A DNA stretch of 64,000 nt. Source: Wenzhouxiangella sediminis. GTDB lineage: Bacteria; Pseudomonadota; Gammaproteobacteria; Xanthomonadales; Wenzhouxiangellaceae. Positions 51,603-60,286 of this stretch are shown piece after piece. The stretch lies in the NCBI RefSeq assembly GCF_003410055.1, contig NZ_QUZK01000002.1, positions 1-64,000 of the forward strand, in the 5' to 3' direction. The notes under the pieces were generated by a model. It saw only the letters and a list, made by a program, of their open reading frames with translations. It made no database searches and had not been told where the DNA came from. Positions within the stretch are counted from its first letter, which is position 1; each line of letters starts with the position of its first letter. The position numbers and the translations under genes were made by a program.

Positions 51603-53171
51603 GTGACCCGCCTTTTTCCGAGACTGATCATCCTCGCATGGGGACTGAGTGCCGCCATCGCCCTGGCCGGGGACGACCGCGCCGGAATTCGTCCGGCTTA
51701 CGAGTTCGACACGCAAGAGGCTTTCGATTCCGGGCAGATCCCCGCCTACGCGGGCGCGCACGATGCCGTCCACGACCGCATCGATGCCGATATCGAGCGG
51801 CACATCGGCGAGCTTCAGCGCTGGGTGCGTCAGCGCTCGATCAGCGCGCAGGACGACGGCATCGACGCCATGGCCGGAATGCTCGCCGGCGACCTGCGCC
51901 GACTCGGCTTCGCCGAGGTCGACATCGTCGAAACCGACGGTCATCCGGGGGTGTTCGGGCACTACGATGCCGGCGCGGAGAAGACCCTGGTCGTCTACAT
52001 GATGTACGACGTCCAGCCGGTCGAAGACAATTGGCAGATCGACGATCCCTTTGCCGGTGAGCTGGTCGAAACCGAGCTGGGCACGGTCCTGATGGCGCGC
52101 GGCGCCACCAACCAGAAAGGCCCCGAGCGGGCGTTTCTCAACGCGCTCGACGCGATCATCGCGACCGAGGGCACGCTGCCCGTCAATCTCTACGTCGTGG
52201 CCGAGGGCGAGGAGGAGCTGGGATCGACCCATTTCGACCAGGTCCTGGCCCCCTACGCGGATCGCCTGCGCGAGGCCGACGGCGCGTATTTTCCGATGAA
52301 CCTGCAGGGCAGCGGCGGCTCGGTATCGCTCAACCTGGGCGTCAAGGGCATCGTTTACTTCGAGCTGCGCTCGGCCGGCGGCGACTGGGGCGGCCCGCGC
52401 GATAACGAGATTCACGGCTCCTACAAGGCCGTCGTCGACGCTCCGGCACTGAGGCTGGTCAACGCCATCGCTTCGATGACTTCCGCCGACGGCAACACGG
52501 TGCTCATCGACGGCTGGTACGAAGGCCTGCGCGGGCCGACGCCGGAAGAACAGCGGCTGATCAACGGTATGGTCGAACGCGACGCTTTCGCCGGACTTCA
52601 GGAATCGCTCGGCGTCGAGCGCTGGGTGCAGGACCTGGAATCGCGGGATCTCGTGCTGCGCTACCTGTTCGAGCCGACGCTCAACATCAACGGCATCTGG
52701 TCGGGCTACACGGGCGAGGGCGGCAAGACGATCCTGCCGCAGGTCGCCACCGCCAAGATCGACTCCCGCTTGCCGCCCGGACGCGAGCCCGAGCAGGTCT
52801 GGCGCATGATTCGCGATCACCTGGATCGCCACGGCTACGCCGACCTGGAGATCGTCCAGATCGAAGGTCGCGGCTATCCGGCGGCAAGCACCTCCGTGGA
52901 ATCCGGGCTGGTGCGCACCGCCATTTCGGTGTTCAACCGATACGGTCACCCGCCCGCGGTGTCCCCTTGGCTGGCGGGCAGCGCGCCCTTCTACCAGTTC
53001 ACCGATCACCTCGACCTGCCGTTCGTGTTCGGCGGGCTCGGTCACGGCGCCGGCGCGCACGCGCCCGACGAGTTCATGCTCATTCATCCGGCCGAAGGCG
53101 TGCATGCGGCCGGGCTCGCCGAGGTCGAGAAGTTCTACGCCGACCTGCTGTTCGCCTTCGCCGAGGGCTGA
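51603..53171 (+). CDS. Exported M20-family peptidase with altered metal ligands
   Basis: The 522-residue product has a signal peptide (about 1-22) and the M20 fold with an inserted dimerisation domain. The usual first-ligand motif HxD reads M134-Y-D136, and the bridging Asp in RGAxDxKG is N170 (RGATNQKG). The catalytic/metal pair E204-E205 (GEEELGS), DSRLPPG and the C-terminal HGAGAHAPDE are kept. It may be a di-peptidase subgroup with a changed metal site, or a non-hydrolytic relative. The GTG start has AGG-type ribosome binding. The 3' end overlaps the convergent nnrS gene by 37 bases. Confidence 0.88.
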   Translation: MTRLFPRLIILAWGLSAAIALAGDDRAGIRPAYEFDTQEAFDSGQIPAYAGAHDAVHDRIDADIERHIGELQRWVRQRSISAQDDGIDAMAGMLAGDLRRLGFAEVDIVETDGHPGVFGHYDAGAEKTLVVYMMYDVQPVEDNWQIDDPFAGELVETELGTVLMARGATNQKGPERAFLNALDAIIATEGTLPVNLYVVAEGEEELGSTHFDQVLAPYADRLREADGAYFPMNLQGSGGSVSLNLGVKGIVYFELRSAGGDWGGPRDNEIHGSYKAVVDAPALRLVNAIASMTSADGNTVLIDGWYEGLRGPTPEEQRLINGMVERDAFAGLQESLGVERWVQDLESRDLVLRYLFEPTLNINGIWSGYTGEGGKTILPQVATAKIDSRLPPGREPEQVWRMIRDHLDRHGYADLEIVQIEGRGYPAASTSVESGLVRTAISVFNRYGHPPAVSPWLAGSAPFYQFTDHLDLPFVFGGLGHGAGAHAPDEFMLIHPAEGVHAAGLAEVEKFYADLLFAFAEG

Positions 53172-54319
53172 GCCGGGCCGCGCTCGAGCGACAGCACGAC
53201 GAAGGTCGTCAGCAGGCCGGTGCTCCAGCAGGCCGCGGCCAGCAGCAAGGAGCCGGGGCTGCCGGCCCCGAAGAGCCTGGCCAGCGCCGCCACGGCCATC
53301 AGGATGGTCGTCGCCACCAGCCAGCAAGCGCGGGCCGTCGGATCGATCCTCAAGCGGAGTAATCGAGTGCGCAGCATGATGATGCTTGTCAGCGTGCCGA
53401 GTGCGCCGACGGTAATCGCGTGCGTTGCCGTGGCGGGCGCCAGCCCCAGGTCGAAGCCGCGGCTCGCGCCCAGGAGGATCAGTCCGGCGCCGAGCCAGGC
53501 GTAACCCGGGCCCAGGCAGAAAAGGTCGGTCCGGCCCGCGCACTCCCAGAGACGCCAGCGCAGCAGCCTCACGATCGCCAGAGCCCCGGCGACGACCAGC
53601 AGCAGGCCGTGAACGAGGCCCAGGGCCGGAACCGGTCCGGTGACTGCCGCGCCGATCATCGACAGTAGAATCGCCCCCTCGATGCGCGGCTGCACACGTG
53701 CTTCCAGGCTTCCGCCGCGACGTTCGATGGCCCCGGCCGCTGCCGGAGCGATCAGACGCCCGCCGAAGAACAGCATCAGCACGGCGAACAGCACGACCGC
53801 CTCGCCCAGTATGAGGTACAGCACGAATCCGCCGCCCCGGGCCAGCACCAGATGAAAGGCGGCCGCGCAGGCGCACAGCGCGATGACCAGGGGCCCGGTC
53901 AGTCGGTTGCGCCATTTCTTGGCCGCCTTCATGAAGCGCGGCGCGGCGGTCGCGGCCAGCACGGCGGCGAAGCCGATGTTGCTCACCGCCGCCAGCAGGC
54001 TTTCGGGCACAAACAAGAAGGCCAGGCGAGCGGTCAGCCACAGCCCCAGCAGCAGCGCCAGCCGCGGCCACTCGACGCGGTTGACCAGGAAGCCGCAGAC
54101 CACCGCCAGCGCGTAGCCGAACAGCAGCTCGTGAGCATGCCCGGCCACGGTACGCAGGCCGGGCGGCGCCGGCATCAATCCGGTCCAGGCGGCGGCGAAG
54201 ATCGGAACGACGAGCGCCCCGTACAGAGCCGCCAGCGGAAAGAACCAGGTTTCGGTGATGACACGCGGAGCGGTGCCGGCCCACGCGCTCGAGCGCCCGG
54301 TCTCGGAGGTTTCTGCCAT
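53135..54319 (-). CDS. nnrS: NnrS family haem/copper membrane protein
   Basis: The 394-residue protein has about twelve membrane helices. The family motif AGHAHELLFGYALAVVCGFL lies near residue 55, a late helix contains THAITVGALGTLTSIIM, and R/W-rich loops follow (LLRWRLWEC). NnrS binds haem and copper and protects iron metabolism against nitric oxide. It is usually controlled by NO regulators, which fits the Dnr-like gene 5 kb away. The start at 54319 (MAETSETG) is chosen over an open upstream frame; no strong ribosome site is visible. The end overlaps the convergent M20 gene. Confidence 0.9.
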   Translation of the reverse strand: MAETSETGRSSAWAGTAPRVITETWFFPLAALYGALVVPIFAAAWTGLMPAPPGLRTVAGHAHELLFGYALAVVCGFLVNRVEWPRLALLLGLWLTARLAFLFVPESLLAAVSNIGFAAVLAATAAPRFMKAAKKWRNRLTGPLVIALCACAAAFHLVLARGGGFVLYLILGEAVVLFAVLMLFFGGRLIAPAAAGAIERRGGSLEARVQPRIEGAILLSMIGAAVTGPVPALGLVHGLLLVVAGALAIVRLLRWRLWECAGRTDLFCLGPGYAWLGAGLILLGASRGFDLGLAPATATHAITVGALGTLTSIIMLRTRLLRLRIDPTARACWLVATTILMAVAALARLFGAGSPGSLLLAAACWSTGLLTTFVVLSLERGPAQPSAKANSRSA

Positions 54320-54340
54320 AATATGCATTCTACATACTTT
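54320..54340. promoter_or_regulatory. Possible NsrR-type half-site upstream of nnrS
   Basis: AATATGCATTC (54320-54330) matches 9 of 11 positions of the NsrR half-site AAGATGCATTT, followed by a weakly related TACATACTTT. It lies directly before the nnrS start in an AT-rich patch. The match is from memory of the enterobacterial consensus and is tentative. Confidence 0.3.
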
Positions 54341-54380
54341 ATTGGGTTGCCGGCCTGTCGGCGCCCCGGGAGCAAGCAAC

Positions 54381-54668
54381 ATGACCCACCTGACCAATCC
54401 CCGCTTCAAGGCCTGGGAGTGCGTCGGCTGCGGTCGCATCGAAGCGCCCCAGCCCTGCCTGGGCATCTGCCAGGATCGCGCCGTCGAGTTGGTTCATGCC
54501 GACGACTACGAGCGGCTGCAGGCAGACAATCGCCAGATGCGCGAACTGATCCTGCGCCTGGCACGCACCAGCCCGCGAGAAGGTCAGTGGGAGGCGGGCT
54601 ATCGGGCGCTGCAGAGTCGAGCGCTGGATCTGCTCGATCGGCTCGAGCGGCAGGACGCGCCGAATTGA
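54381..54668 (+). CDS. Small cysteine-rich (zinc-ribbon-like) protein
   Basis: The 95-residue cytoplasmic protein carries four cysteines near the N-terminus in WECVGCGRIEAPQPCLGICQ, a probable zinc or iron-sulfur knuckle, then a helical coiled region (about 38-90: ERLQADNRQMRELILRL). The family is not recognised. GGGAG precedes the ATG. It is divergent from nnrS and 7 bases before ilvA, which suggests shared transcription with ilvA. The frame is open upstream but crosses the nnrS start. Confidence 0.75.
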   Translation: MTHLTNPRFKAWECVGCGRIEAPQPCLGICQDRAVELVHADDYERLQADNRQMRELILRLARTSPREGQWEAGYRALQSRALDLLDRLERQDAPN

Positions 54669-54675
54669 TGCCAGA

Positions 54676-55920
54676 ATGACGGCCATGGCCATCGAACTGG
54701 CACTATCCGACCTGCAGGTCGCGAGTGAACGCATTCGCGGTCAGGTCGTGCGAACGCCCTTGACCGGCAGTGAGCGCCTGTCCGAACGCATCGGCGCGCC
54801 GCTGTCTCTCAAGCACGAGAACCTGCAGCTGACCGGCTCGTTCAAGATCCGCGGCGCCAGCAACAAGCTCGCCAGGCTGAACGACGGTGCCGACCGCCCG
54901 GCCGGCGTGGTGGCCGCTTCGGCAGGCAATCACGCCCAGGCGGTGGCCCACGCCGCCCGGCGCTTCGGGCTGCCGGCCACGGTGGTCATGCCCGAGACCG
55001 CGCCGATGACGAAGGTCGACGCCTGCCGGGCGTTGGGCGCGCGCATCGAGCAGGTCGGCACCAGCCTCGAGGAAGCCACCGGACGCGCGCATGAACTGAG
55101 TGAGCGCGAGGGGTTGGCGTTCATTTCGCCCTACGACGACTGGGACATCATTGCCGGTCAGGCCAGCTGCGGCCTGGAGATGCTCGAGGATCTGCCCGGG
55201 ATGACGGCCTGTGTCGTGCCCCTCGGAGGCGGCGGCCTGCTTTCGGGTATTGCGCTCGCGCTGAAGCTGCAGCGCCCCGACATTCGCCTGATCGGCGTGC
55301 AGGCCGATGCGGTCGCGCCCTGGCGGCATTTTCTCGCCGACGGCGGCTTCGAGGCCATCGATCCGCGGGCGCGCACGATCGCCGACGGCATCAGCGTCAA
55401 GGCACCCGGCAAGCTCACCCGCCAGGTCATTGCCGAACACGTCGACGAGATCGTCACCGTCGACGACAACGCGATCGCAAGCGCCATCGTGACCCTGCTG
55501 GAGAGCACGCGCACGATCGCCGAAGGCGGCGGCGCGGTCGCCCTTGCGGCGCTGCTGGAGGATCGCATCGCGGTTTCCGGCGACGATCGGGTGGCCTGCG
55601 TGATCTCCGGCGGTAATATCGACATGGCCCTGGTGGGCCGCTCCATCGACTACGGCCTGAATGCCAGCGGGCGCTTGCTGAGCGTCGCCGTGACCCTGCC
55701 GGACCGGCCGGGCAGTCTGGCCGGACTGATCGATGAAGTGGCCTCGCTCGGCATGAACGTCCGCGAGGTCCGCCACCGCCGGGGCGAGGTGCATGTGCCG
55801 GTGGGGTTTACCGAGATCACGCTTGAACTCGAGACGCGCGATGCCGGGCACCAGGCCGAATTGTTCGAACGGCTGGCCGGAAAGGGGATCGGTGTGCGTG
55901 TGCTTGGCGCGTCAGATTGA
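54676..55920 (+). CDS. ilvA: Threonine ammonia-lyase with ACT domain
   Basis: The 414-residue PLP (fold II) enzyme deaminates threonine to 2-oxobutanoate, entering isoleucine synthesis or catabolism. PLP lysine K57 lies in TGSFKIRGA, the phosphate-binding glycine loop is GGGGLLSG, and SAGNHAQAVA is conserved. A single C-terminal ACT-like domain (about 330-414) corresponds to the short IlvA/TdcB form rather than the two-ACT long form. An alternative ATG lies three codons in. It follows the small cysteine-rich gene by 7 bases. Confidence 0.93.
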   Translation: MTAMAIELALSDLQVASERIRGQVVRTPLTGSERLSERIGAPLSLKHENLQLTGSFKIRGASNKLARLNDGADRPAGVVAASAGNHAQAVAHAARRFGLPATVVMPETAPMTKVDACRALGARIEQVGTSLEEATGRAHELSEREGLAFISPYDDWDIIAGQASCGLEMLEDLPGMTACVVPLGGGGLLSGIALALKLQRPDIRLIGVQADAVAPWRHFLADGGFEAIDPRARTIADGISVKAPGKLTRQVIAEHVDEIVTVDDNAIASAIVTLLESTRTIAEGGGAVALAALLEDRIAVSGDDRVACVISGGNIDMALVGRSIDYGLNASGRLLSVAVTLPDRPGSLAGLIDEVASLGMNVREVRHRRGEVHVPVGFTEITLELETRDAGHQAELFERLAGKGIGVRVLGASD

Positions 55921-55946
55921 CACTGCATCACGATGAAGGCTCCACG

Positions 55947-56309
55947 ATGAGTGACCGCATTCGCATCCAGCGCATCTACGACCATGATCAGGACACGACC
56001 GGCACGCGCGTGCTGGTCGACCGCGTCTGGCCGCGCGGCGTCTCCAAGGACGATGCCAACCTGGATCACTGGTACAAGGAACTCGCGCCCTCGAGCGAAC
56101 TCCGAAAGTGGTTCGGCCACGATCCCAAGTTGTGGGCAGCCTTCAAGCAGAAATACCGCAAGGAATTGAAGGACGACGACAAGCGTGAGCAGTTAAGGGA
56201 ACTGGCCGAAATGGCCGGCTCGGATGGGCTGGTGCTGCTCTACGGCGCGAAGGACACGGAGCACAACCAGGCGGTCGTGCTCCGTGAAGTGCTCGAGGAA
56301 ATTCTCTGA
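55947..56309 (+). CDS. DUF488-family protein
   Basis: The 120-residue cytoplasmic protein has the DUF488 signature: RIQRIYDHD, GTRVLVDRVWPRGVSKDDANLDHWYKELAPS, LRKWFGHDP and the C-terminal GLVLLYGAKDTEHNQAVVL. Function is unknown. The start at 55947 begins the conserved part; ten upstream in-frame codons overlap the ilvA stop region. It ends in a strong inverted repeat shared with the convergent gene. Confidence 0.9.
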   Translation: MSDRIRIQRIYDHDQDTTGTRVLVDRVWPRGVSKDDANLDHWYKELAPSSELRKWFGHDPKLWAAFKQKYRKELKDDDKREQLRELAEMAGSDGLVLLYGAKDTEHNQAVVLREVLEEIL

Positions 56310-56314
56310 TGGGT

Positions 56315-56347
56315 GAAGTCCACGCAAATCTACTGCGCGTGGACTTC
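56315..56347. terminator. 11-bp inverted repeat between convergent genes
   Basis: GAAGTCCACGC (56315-56325) and GCGTGGACTTC (56337-56347) form a perfect 11-bp stem with an 11-base loop, six bases after the DUF488 stop and overlapping the stop codon of the minus-strand gene. There is no T-run. It probably serves as a shared transcript end. Confidence 0.5.
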
Positions 56348-56663
56348 AATCCTTCCAGTAGTCGTTGGCTGCCGCGATGGTCTGGAAATGCACCGCGACC
56401 ACGTGCGAGGCGGCGATCAGGTCCTCGGCGTCCTCGGAGTATTCGGGCCGCTGATCGAACAGCACTTCCTTGTTCGGCTGTGTCGCCACCACGGCCCGGC
56501 GGGCCAGCTTCACGGCCAGGTCGAAGCCTTCGGCCGGCGTGCCGGTGATCAGGCTGAGGGCGTCCTCGCTTTGCCCGGCTGGTGAGTTCGCCGGTTCCTG
56601 GGCCGACAGCGGGCCCATGGCCAACAGGCCGGCCAACAGGACGACTATTCTCCAGTTCTTCAT
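56346..56663 (-). CDS. Small exported protein of unknown function
   Basis: The 105-residue protein has a signal peptide (1-22, PLSA-QE) and an acidic/helical mature part (SEDALSLITGTPAEGFDLAVKLARRAVV, then HVVAVHFQTIAAANDYW). There are no cysteines and no recognisable domain. GGAGAAG lies upstream of the ATG. The gap 56664-56771 beyond its start is AT-richer and probably contains its promoter. Confidence 0.7.
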   Translation of the reverse strand: MKNWRIVVLLAGLLAMGPLSAQEPANSPAGQSEDALSLITGTPAEGFDLAVKLARRAVVATQPNKEVLFDQRPEYSEDAEDLIAASHVVAVHFQTIAAANDYWKD

Positions 56664-56771
56664 TATGCTTCTCCTCAGAATGATGGCTGCGAGATATTAC
56701 ATGCGGGTTGCATGCATGATTCGCAAGCCGGCCCCTGGAGAAGACCGCGTGGGCTGCTGCGGGTGGCTGGG

Positions 56772-57077
56772 TCAGCCCTGCTGGCTGCGCTCATCGCGCA
56801 CGCGCTGCTGGGCGCGGCGGAAAGCGTCCTCGATTTCGGAATTGTCGAACATGGGCATCGGCGCGTCCGGGTCGGGATCGCGCAGCACGAACACCGCGCC
56901 ACAGTATTCGCAGGCCTCGCGGCCGGAACGATGCACGGGCACGTAGACGCGCGGGTGGGCGTTCCACAGCTTCATCTCGGGCGTCGGGCAAGACAGCGGC
57001 AGGTCTTCCCAGCTGACCTCGTATTCATGCTCCCGGCAGGCGGGTTGGAGTTCGCCTTCCTTGCGTTTGGCGACCAT
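56772..57077 (-). CDS. Zinc-finger (CHCC-type) protein
   Basis: The 101-residue cytoplasmic protein carries a zf-CHCC pattern similar to the mitochondrial NDUFS6 tail: LSCPTPEM, then NAHPRVYVPV, then CEYCGAVFVL (cysteine, histidine and two cysteines as zinc ligands). The remainder is acidic and helical. Bacterial members are small and uncharacterised. The start MVAKRKEGE is the only suitable ATG. Confidence 0.8.
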   Translation of the reverse strand: MVAKRKEGELQPACREHEYEVSWEDLPLSCPTPEMKLWNAHPRVYVPVHRSGREACEYCGAVFVLRDPDPDAPMPMFDNSEIEDAFRRAQQRVRDERSQQG

Positions 57078-57239
57078 CGGGCTTTCTCCGCAGCGGATCC
57101 ATTACCAGCGCCATATGGTACTCGCTTGAAGGCGCCGGTGGTGACGGCGGACCGCCATCGGCGGCCTGATCGATGTCAAATCAACGCTCCCAGCGGCGTG
57201 ATAGTTTGATCGTCATAAGTGAAGCGGAGCGAGAGCGAC

Positions 57240-58454
57240 ATGAAAATCGACGTAGCCATCGTCGGTGCCGGCCCGGCCGGCCTTTGCCTGGCCCGTGCCC
57301 TCGACGGCATGGGTCTCGAAATCCGATTGTTCGACGGTAGCTCCGGGGAGTCCCTGGCCGACCCGGCCGAGGACGGGCGGGAGATCGCGCTGACCCACGC
57401 CTCGCAGGCCGTGCTGGAGCGCCTCGGTGTCTGGCAGCGGCTGGATTCCGATGCGCTCAGCGATCTGCGCGATGCGGCGGTGTTCGACGGGGAGTCGGAA
57501 CGCCCCATGCGTATCAGCCACGCCGACGGCGGCAGGGAACGGCTCGGCACGCTCGTCGCCAATCACCACATCCGCAAGGCCGCCTGGGACGCCGTGGCCG
57601 CTCAGGACGGGGTCGAGGTGGAGGCGGGCGTCTCCGTCGAGGGCACGGCCCTGTCAGCCGGCGGTCGCCGGCTCTCCCTGTCCGACGGGCGCTCGGTCGA
57701 TGCCGAACTGGTCATCGCCGCCGATTCGCGCTTTTCCGGCCTGCGCCGGGCGGCCGGGATCGGCGCGAGAATGCGCGATTTCGGGCGCAGCATGCTGCTG
57801 GCCCGGATGCGCCTGGAGCACGACCACGAACACGTCGCCTGGGAGTGGTTCGGCTACGACCGCACCCTGGCGTTGCTGCCGCTCAACGGCCGGCGCGCCT
57901 CGGCGGTCATCACCCTGCCGCACGAGCAGGCCCGGCGGCTGTCGGAGCTCGACGAAGCCGAGTTCAACCGTGAAGTCACCGCCATGTACCGCGGACGCCT
58001 CGGCGAGATGCGCCTGGAAGGCCAACGGCATCTGTATCCGCTGGTCGGTGTCTGGCCCGACCGGCTGGTGAGCGAGCGACTGGCTGCCGTGGGCGACGCC
58101 GCCGTGGGCATGCACCCGGTCACCGCCCACGGCTTCAATCTGGGACTGACCGGCATCGACATCCTCTCCGGCGAGATGCGCGCGGCGATCGGGCGGGGCC
58201 GGCCGGTCTCCGACCCCGCCGTGCTATCGGCCTATCAGCGCCGGCACCGGATGGCCAGCCTGCCGCTGTACCTGGCGACCGCCACGGTGGTCGGGCTCTA
58301 TACCGACGACCGTCTGCCGGCCCGCTTGCTGCGCCGCTCGGTGCTGCGCGTGGCCAGTCGCGTCGCGCCCTTCCGGCAGGCCGTGGCGCGTCAGCTGACC
58401 GGAAAGGGCGGCCTGCCCGGGCCGCTGGAATTCCTGCGCGGGACGCCGCCGTGA
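57240..58454 (+). CDS. ubiM: FAD-dependent ubiquinone-biosynthesis hydroxylase, UbiM-like
   Basis: The 404-residue flavoprotein monooxygenase has the dinucleotide motif VAIVGAGPAGLCLARAL at the N-terminus, the segment DGREIALTHASQAVLERLGVW typical of UbiM, the DG motif (VIAADSRFSGLRR) and the second FAD motif LAAVGDAAVGMHPVTAHGFNLGL. UbiM hydroxylates the quinone ring and can replace UbiF/Coq7; UbiH/UbiF/UbiL paralogues are alternatives. A GTG at 57219 would add seven residues, but ATG 57240 starts at the Rossmann strand. Its stop overlaps the next gene (GTGA). Confidence 0.85.
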   Translation: MKIDVAIVGAGPAGLCLARALDGMGLEIRLFDGSSGESLADPAEDGREIALTHASQAVLERLGVWQRLDSDALSDLRDAAVFDGESERPMRISHADGGRERLGTLVANHHIRKAAWDAVAAQDGVEVEAGVSVEGTALSAGGRRLSLSDGRSVDAELVIAADSRFSGLRRAAGIGARMRDFGRSMLLARMRLEHDHEHVAWEWFGYDRTLALLPLNGRRASAVITLPHEQARRLSELDEAEFNREVTAMYRGRLGEMRLEGQRHLYPLVGVWPDRLVSERLAAVGDAAVGMHPVTAHGFNLGLTGIDILSGEMRAAIGRGRPVSDPAVLSAYQRRHRMASLPLYLATATVVGLYTDDRLPARLLRRSVLRVASRVAPFRQAVARQLTGKGGLPGPLEFLRGTPP

Positions 58455-59038
58455 GCCGCCGCATCCTGATCATCCAGGGCCACCCCGACCCGGCCGAAGA
58501 GCACTTCGGGCACGCCCTGGCCGCGGCCTACCGCAAGGGCGCCGAGGCCGCCGGCCACAGCGTGGAAGCGGTGCGCCTGGCCGATCTCGATTACCCCATG
58601 CTCGCCAGCGAGAAGGAATGGACCGACGGCGAGTTGCCCGCATCCCTGCGCCCGGTGCAGGAGCAGATCGCCAGGGCCGATCACCTGGTTTTCTTCTTTC
58701 CGCTTTGGCTGGGCACCCTGCCGTCCCGGGTCAAGGCTTTTCTCGAGCAGGTCATGCGCCCCGGCTTCGCGTTTGCCGCCGACGCGCGAGAGGGCATTGG
58801 CGAGCGCCTGCTCAAGGGGAAGTCGGCGCGCGTGGTCATCACCATGGGCATGCCCGGGCCGGTCTATCGCTGGTTCTTCGGCGCCCATGGGTACCGCAAC
58901 CTCAAACGCAATATCCTGCACTTCTGCGGCATCCGGCCCGTGCGGCGCTGTTTCGTCGGCGGCGTGGCCGGCAAGAACGATCGGGGACGCTCGCGCTGGC
59001 TCGGGCGAATCGAGGCCCTGGGCCGCAAGGGCGCCTGA
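58451..59038 (+). CDS. NAD(P)H quinone oxidoreductase, flavodoxin-2 family
   Basis: The 195-residue flavodoxin-fold enzyme resembles the NQO1/MdaB/KefF group: ILIIQGHPDPAEEHFGHALAAAY (FMN/FAD loop), the dimer/active-site region ADHLVFFFPLWLGTLPSRVKAFLEQVMRPGFAF and VVITMGMPGPVYRWFFGAHG. The GTG start overlaps the ubiM-like stop by 4 bases. An antiporter gene follows 18 bases later, reminiscent of KefF-type quinone reductases that sit next to cation antiporters. Confidence 0.92.
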   Translation: MSRRILIIQGHPDPAEEHFGHALAAAYRKGAEAAGHSVEAVRLADLDYPMLASEKEWTDGELPASLRPVQEQIARADHLVFFFPLWLGTLPSRVKAFLEQVMRPGFAFAADAREGIGERLLKGKSARVVITMGMPGPVYRWFFGAHGYRNLKRNILHFCGIRPVRRCFVGGVAGKNDRGRSRWLGRIEALGRKGA

Positions 59039-59056
59039 ACCGGCTACCCTTGCGGA

Positions 59057-60286
59057 ATGGAAGAGCCCGTCACGCAAGCCCAAACCCTGATTACCCTCGG
59101 CGCGCTACTGCTCGGCGGCCTGGCGGTGGAGACGGTCGGCCGGCGGCTGCCGGTGCCGCGCGTGACCCTGCTGTTGATCTTCGGCTACCTGATCGGGCCC
59201 GACATGGCCGGCTTTCTCGACGCCTCGGAGGCGAAGCGGTGGTTCGAGCCGATGACCACCATCGCCCTGGTGATGGTGGGCTTTTTGATCGGCGAGAAAT
59301 TTCACCCCGAGCGCATGCGCGCCTGGGGACGAACGGCCCTGGTGGTCTCGCTGGTCCAGGCCGTCGCGACCGCGGCCGTGACCACGTTCGGCCTGATGCT
59401 GCTGGGCATCGAGCCGGCCGTCGCCCTGTTGCTGGGCGGTGTGGCTTGCGCCACCGCACCGGCGGCTACCTTCGACGTCGTGCGCGAGGAATCCGCGGCC
59501 GGTCCGCTGACCGACACGCTGCTCGGCGTGGTGGCCTTCGACGATGCCTGGGCGCTGCTGATCTTCAGCCTGGCGGCTGCCGCGGTGGCCGTCATGACCG
59601 GGATGGGAGAGGGCAACGGCTTTCTGTTCCACGCCGTGCGCGAAGTCGGCGGCGCTGTACTGCTCGGCGGCGTGCTGGGCCTGTTGGCCGGCTTGCTGAC
59701 GCAGCGCATCCGGCCGGGTGAGCCGACCCTGCTCGAGGCGCTGGGCATCGTGTTGCTCACCGCCGGACTGGCGACGCTCTGGAACCTGTCGTTCATTCTT
59801 GCCGCGATCACCATGGGTGCCGTCATGACCAACGTGGCCCGTCATCACCAGCGCGCCTTCCACGAGATCGAGCATATCGAGTGGCCCTTCCTGTTGTTGT
59901 TCTTCGTGCTGGCCGGGGCCTCGCTGCACGTCGATGTGCTGCTCGGCGTGGGCGTGCTCGGGTTCGCCTATGTCGCGTTGCGCGTCGTCGGCAAGATCGG
60001 CGGCGGGGTGCTGGGCGTGGCGCTGGCCGGCGGCAGCCCCACGCTCAGGCGCTGGCTGGGTCCGGCACTGCTGCCGCAGGCGGGCATCGCGCTGGGCCTG
60101 GCGCTGATCATCGAGCAGCGCTTTCCCGAAATCGACGGTTACCTGCTGACGATGGTGATCGCGGCAACCGTGATCTTCGAAATTTTCGGCCCGCCCTGCA
60201 CGCGCCTGGCCCTGCGGCGCTCCGGCGAGGCAGGGCAGGCCCGGCCCGAAGATGAAGGTGAAGACGAGACGCCTTACAGTCCCTGA
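59057..60286 (+). CDS. Cation:proton antiporter (CPA2/KefB-type)
   Basis: The 409-residue membrane protein has about twelve helices and the CPA fold (LLLIFGYLIGPDMAGF, GVACATAPAATFDVVREE, VVAFDDAWALL with the ion-site acidic pair DD). There is no C-terminal TrkA/RCK domain; the tail is short and charged. It probably exchanges Na+ or K+ for H+. It follows the quinone reductase gene. Its last 13 bases overlap the convergent lipoprotein gene. Confidence 0.9.
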   Translation: MEEPVTQAQTLITLGALLLGGLAVETVGRRLPVPRVTLLLIFGYLIGPDMAGFLDASEAKRWFEPMTTIALVMVGFLIGEKFHPERMRAWGRTALVVSLVQAVATAAVTTFGLMLLGIEPAVALLLGGVACATAPAATFDVVREESAAGPLTDTLLGVVAFDDAWALLIFSLAAAAVAVMTGMGEGNGFLFHAVREVGGAVLLGGVLGLLAGLLTQRIRPGEPTLLEALGIVLLTAGLATLWNLSFILAAITMGAVMTNVARHHQRAFHEIEHIEWPFLLLFFVLAGASLHVDVLLGVGVLGFAYVALRVVGKIGGGVLGVALAGGSPTLRRWLGPALLPQAGIALGLALIIEQRFPEIDGYLLTMVIAATVIFEIFGPPCTRLALRRSGEAGQARPEDEGEDETPYSP

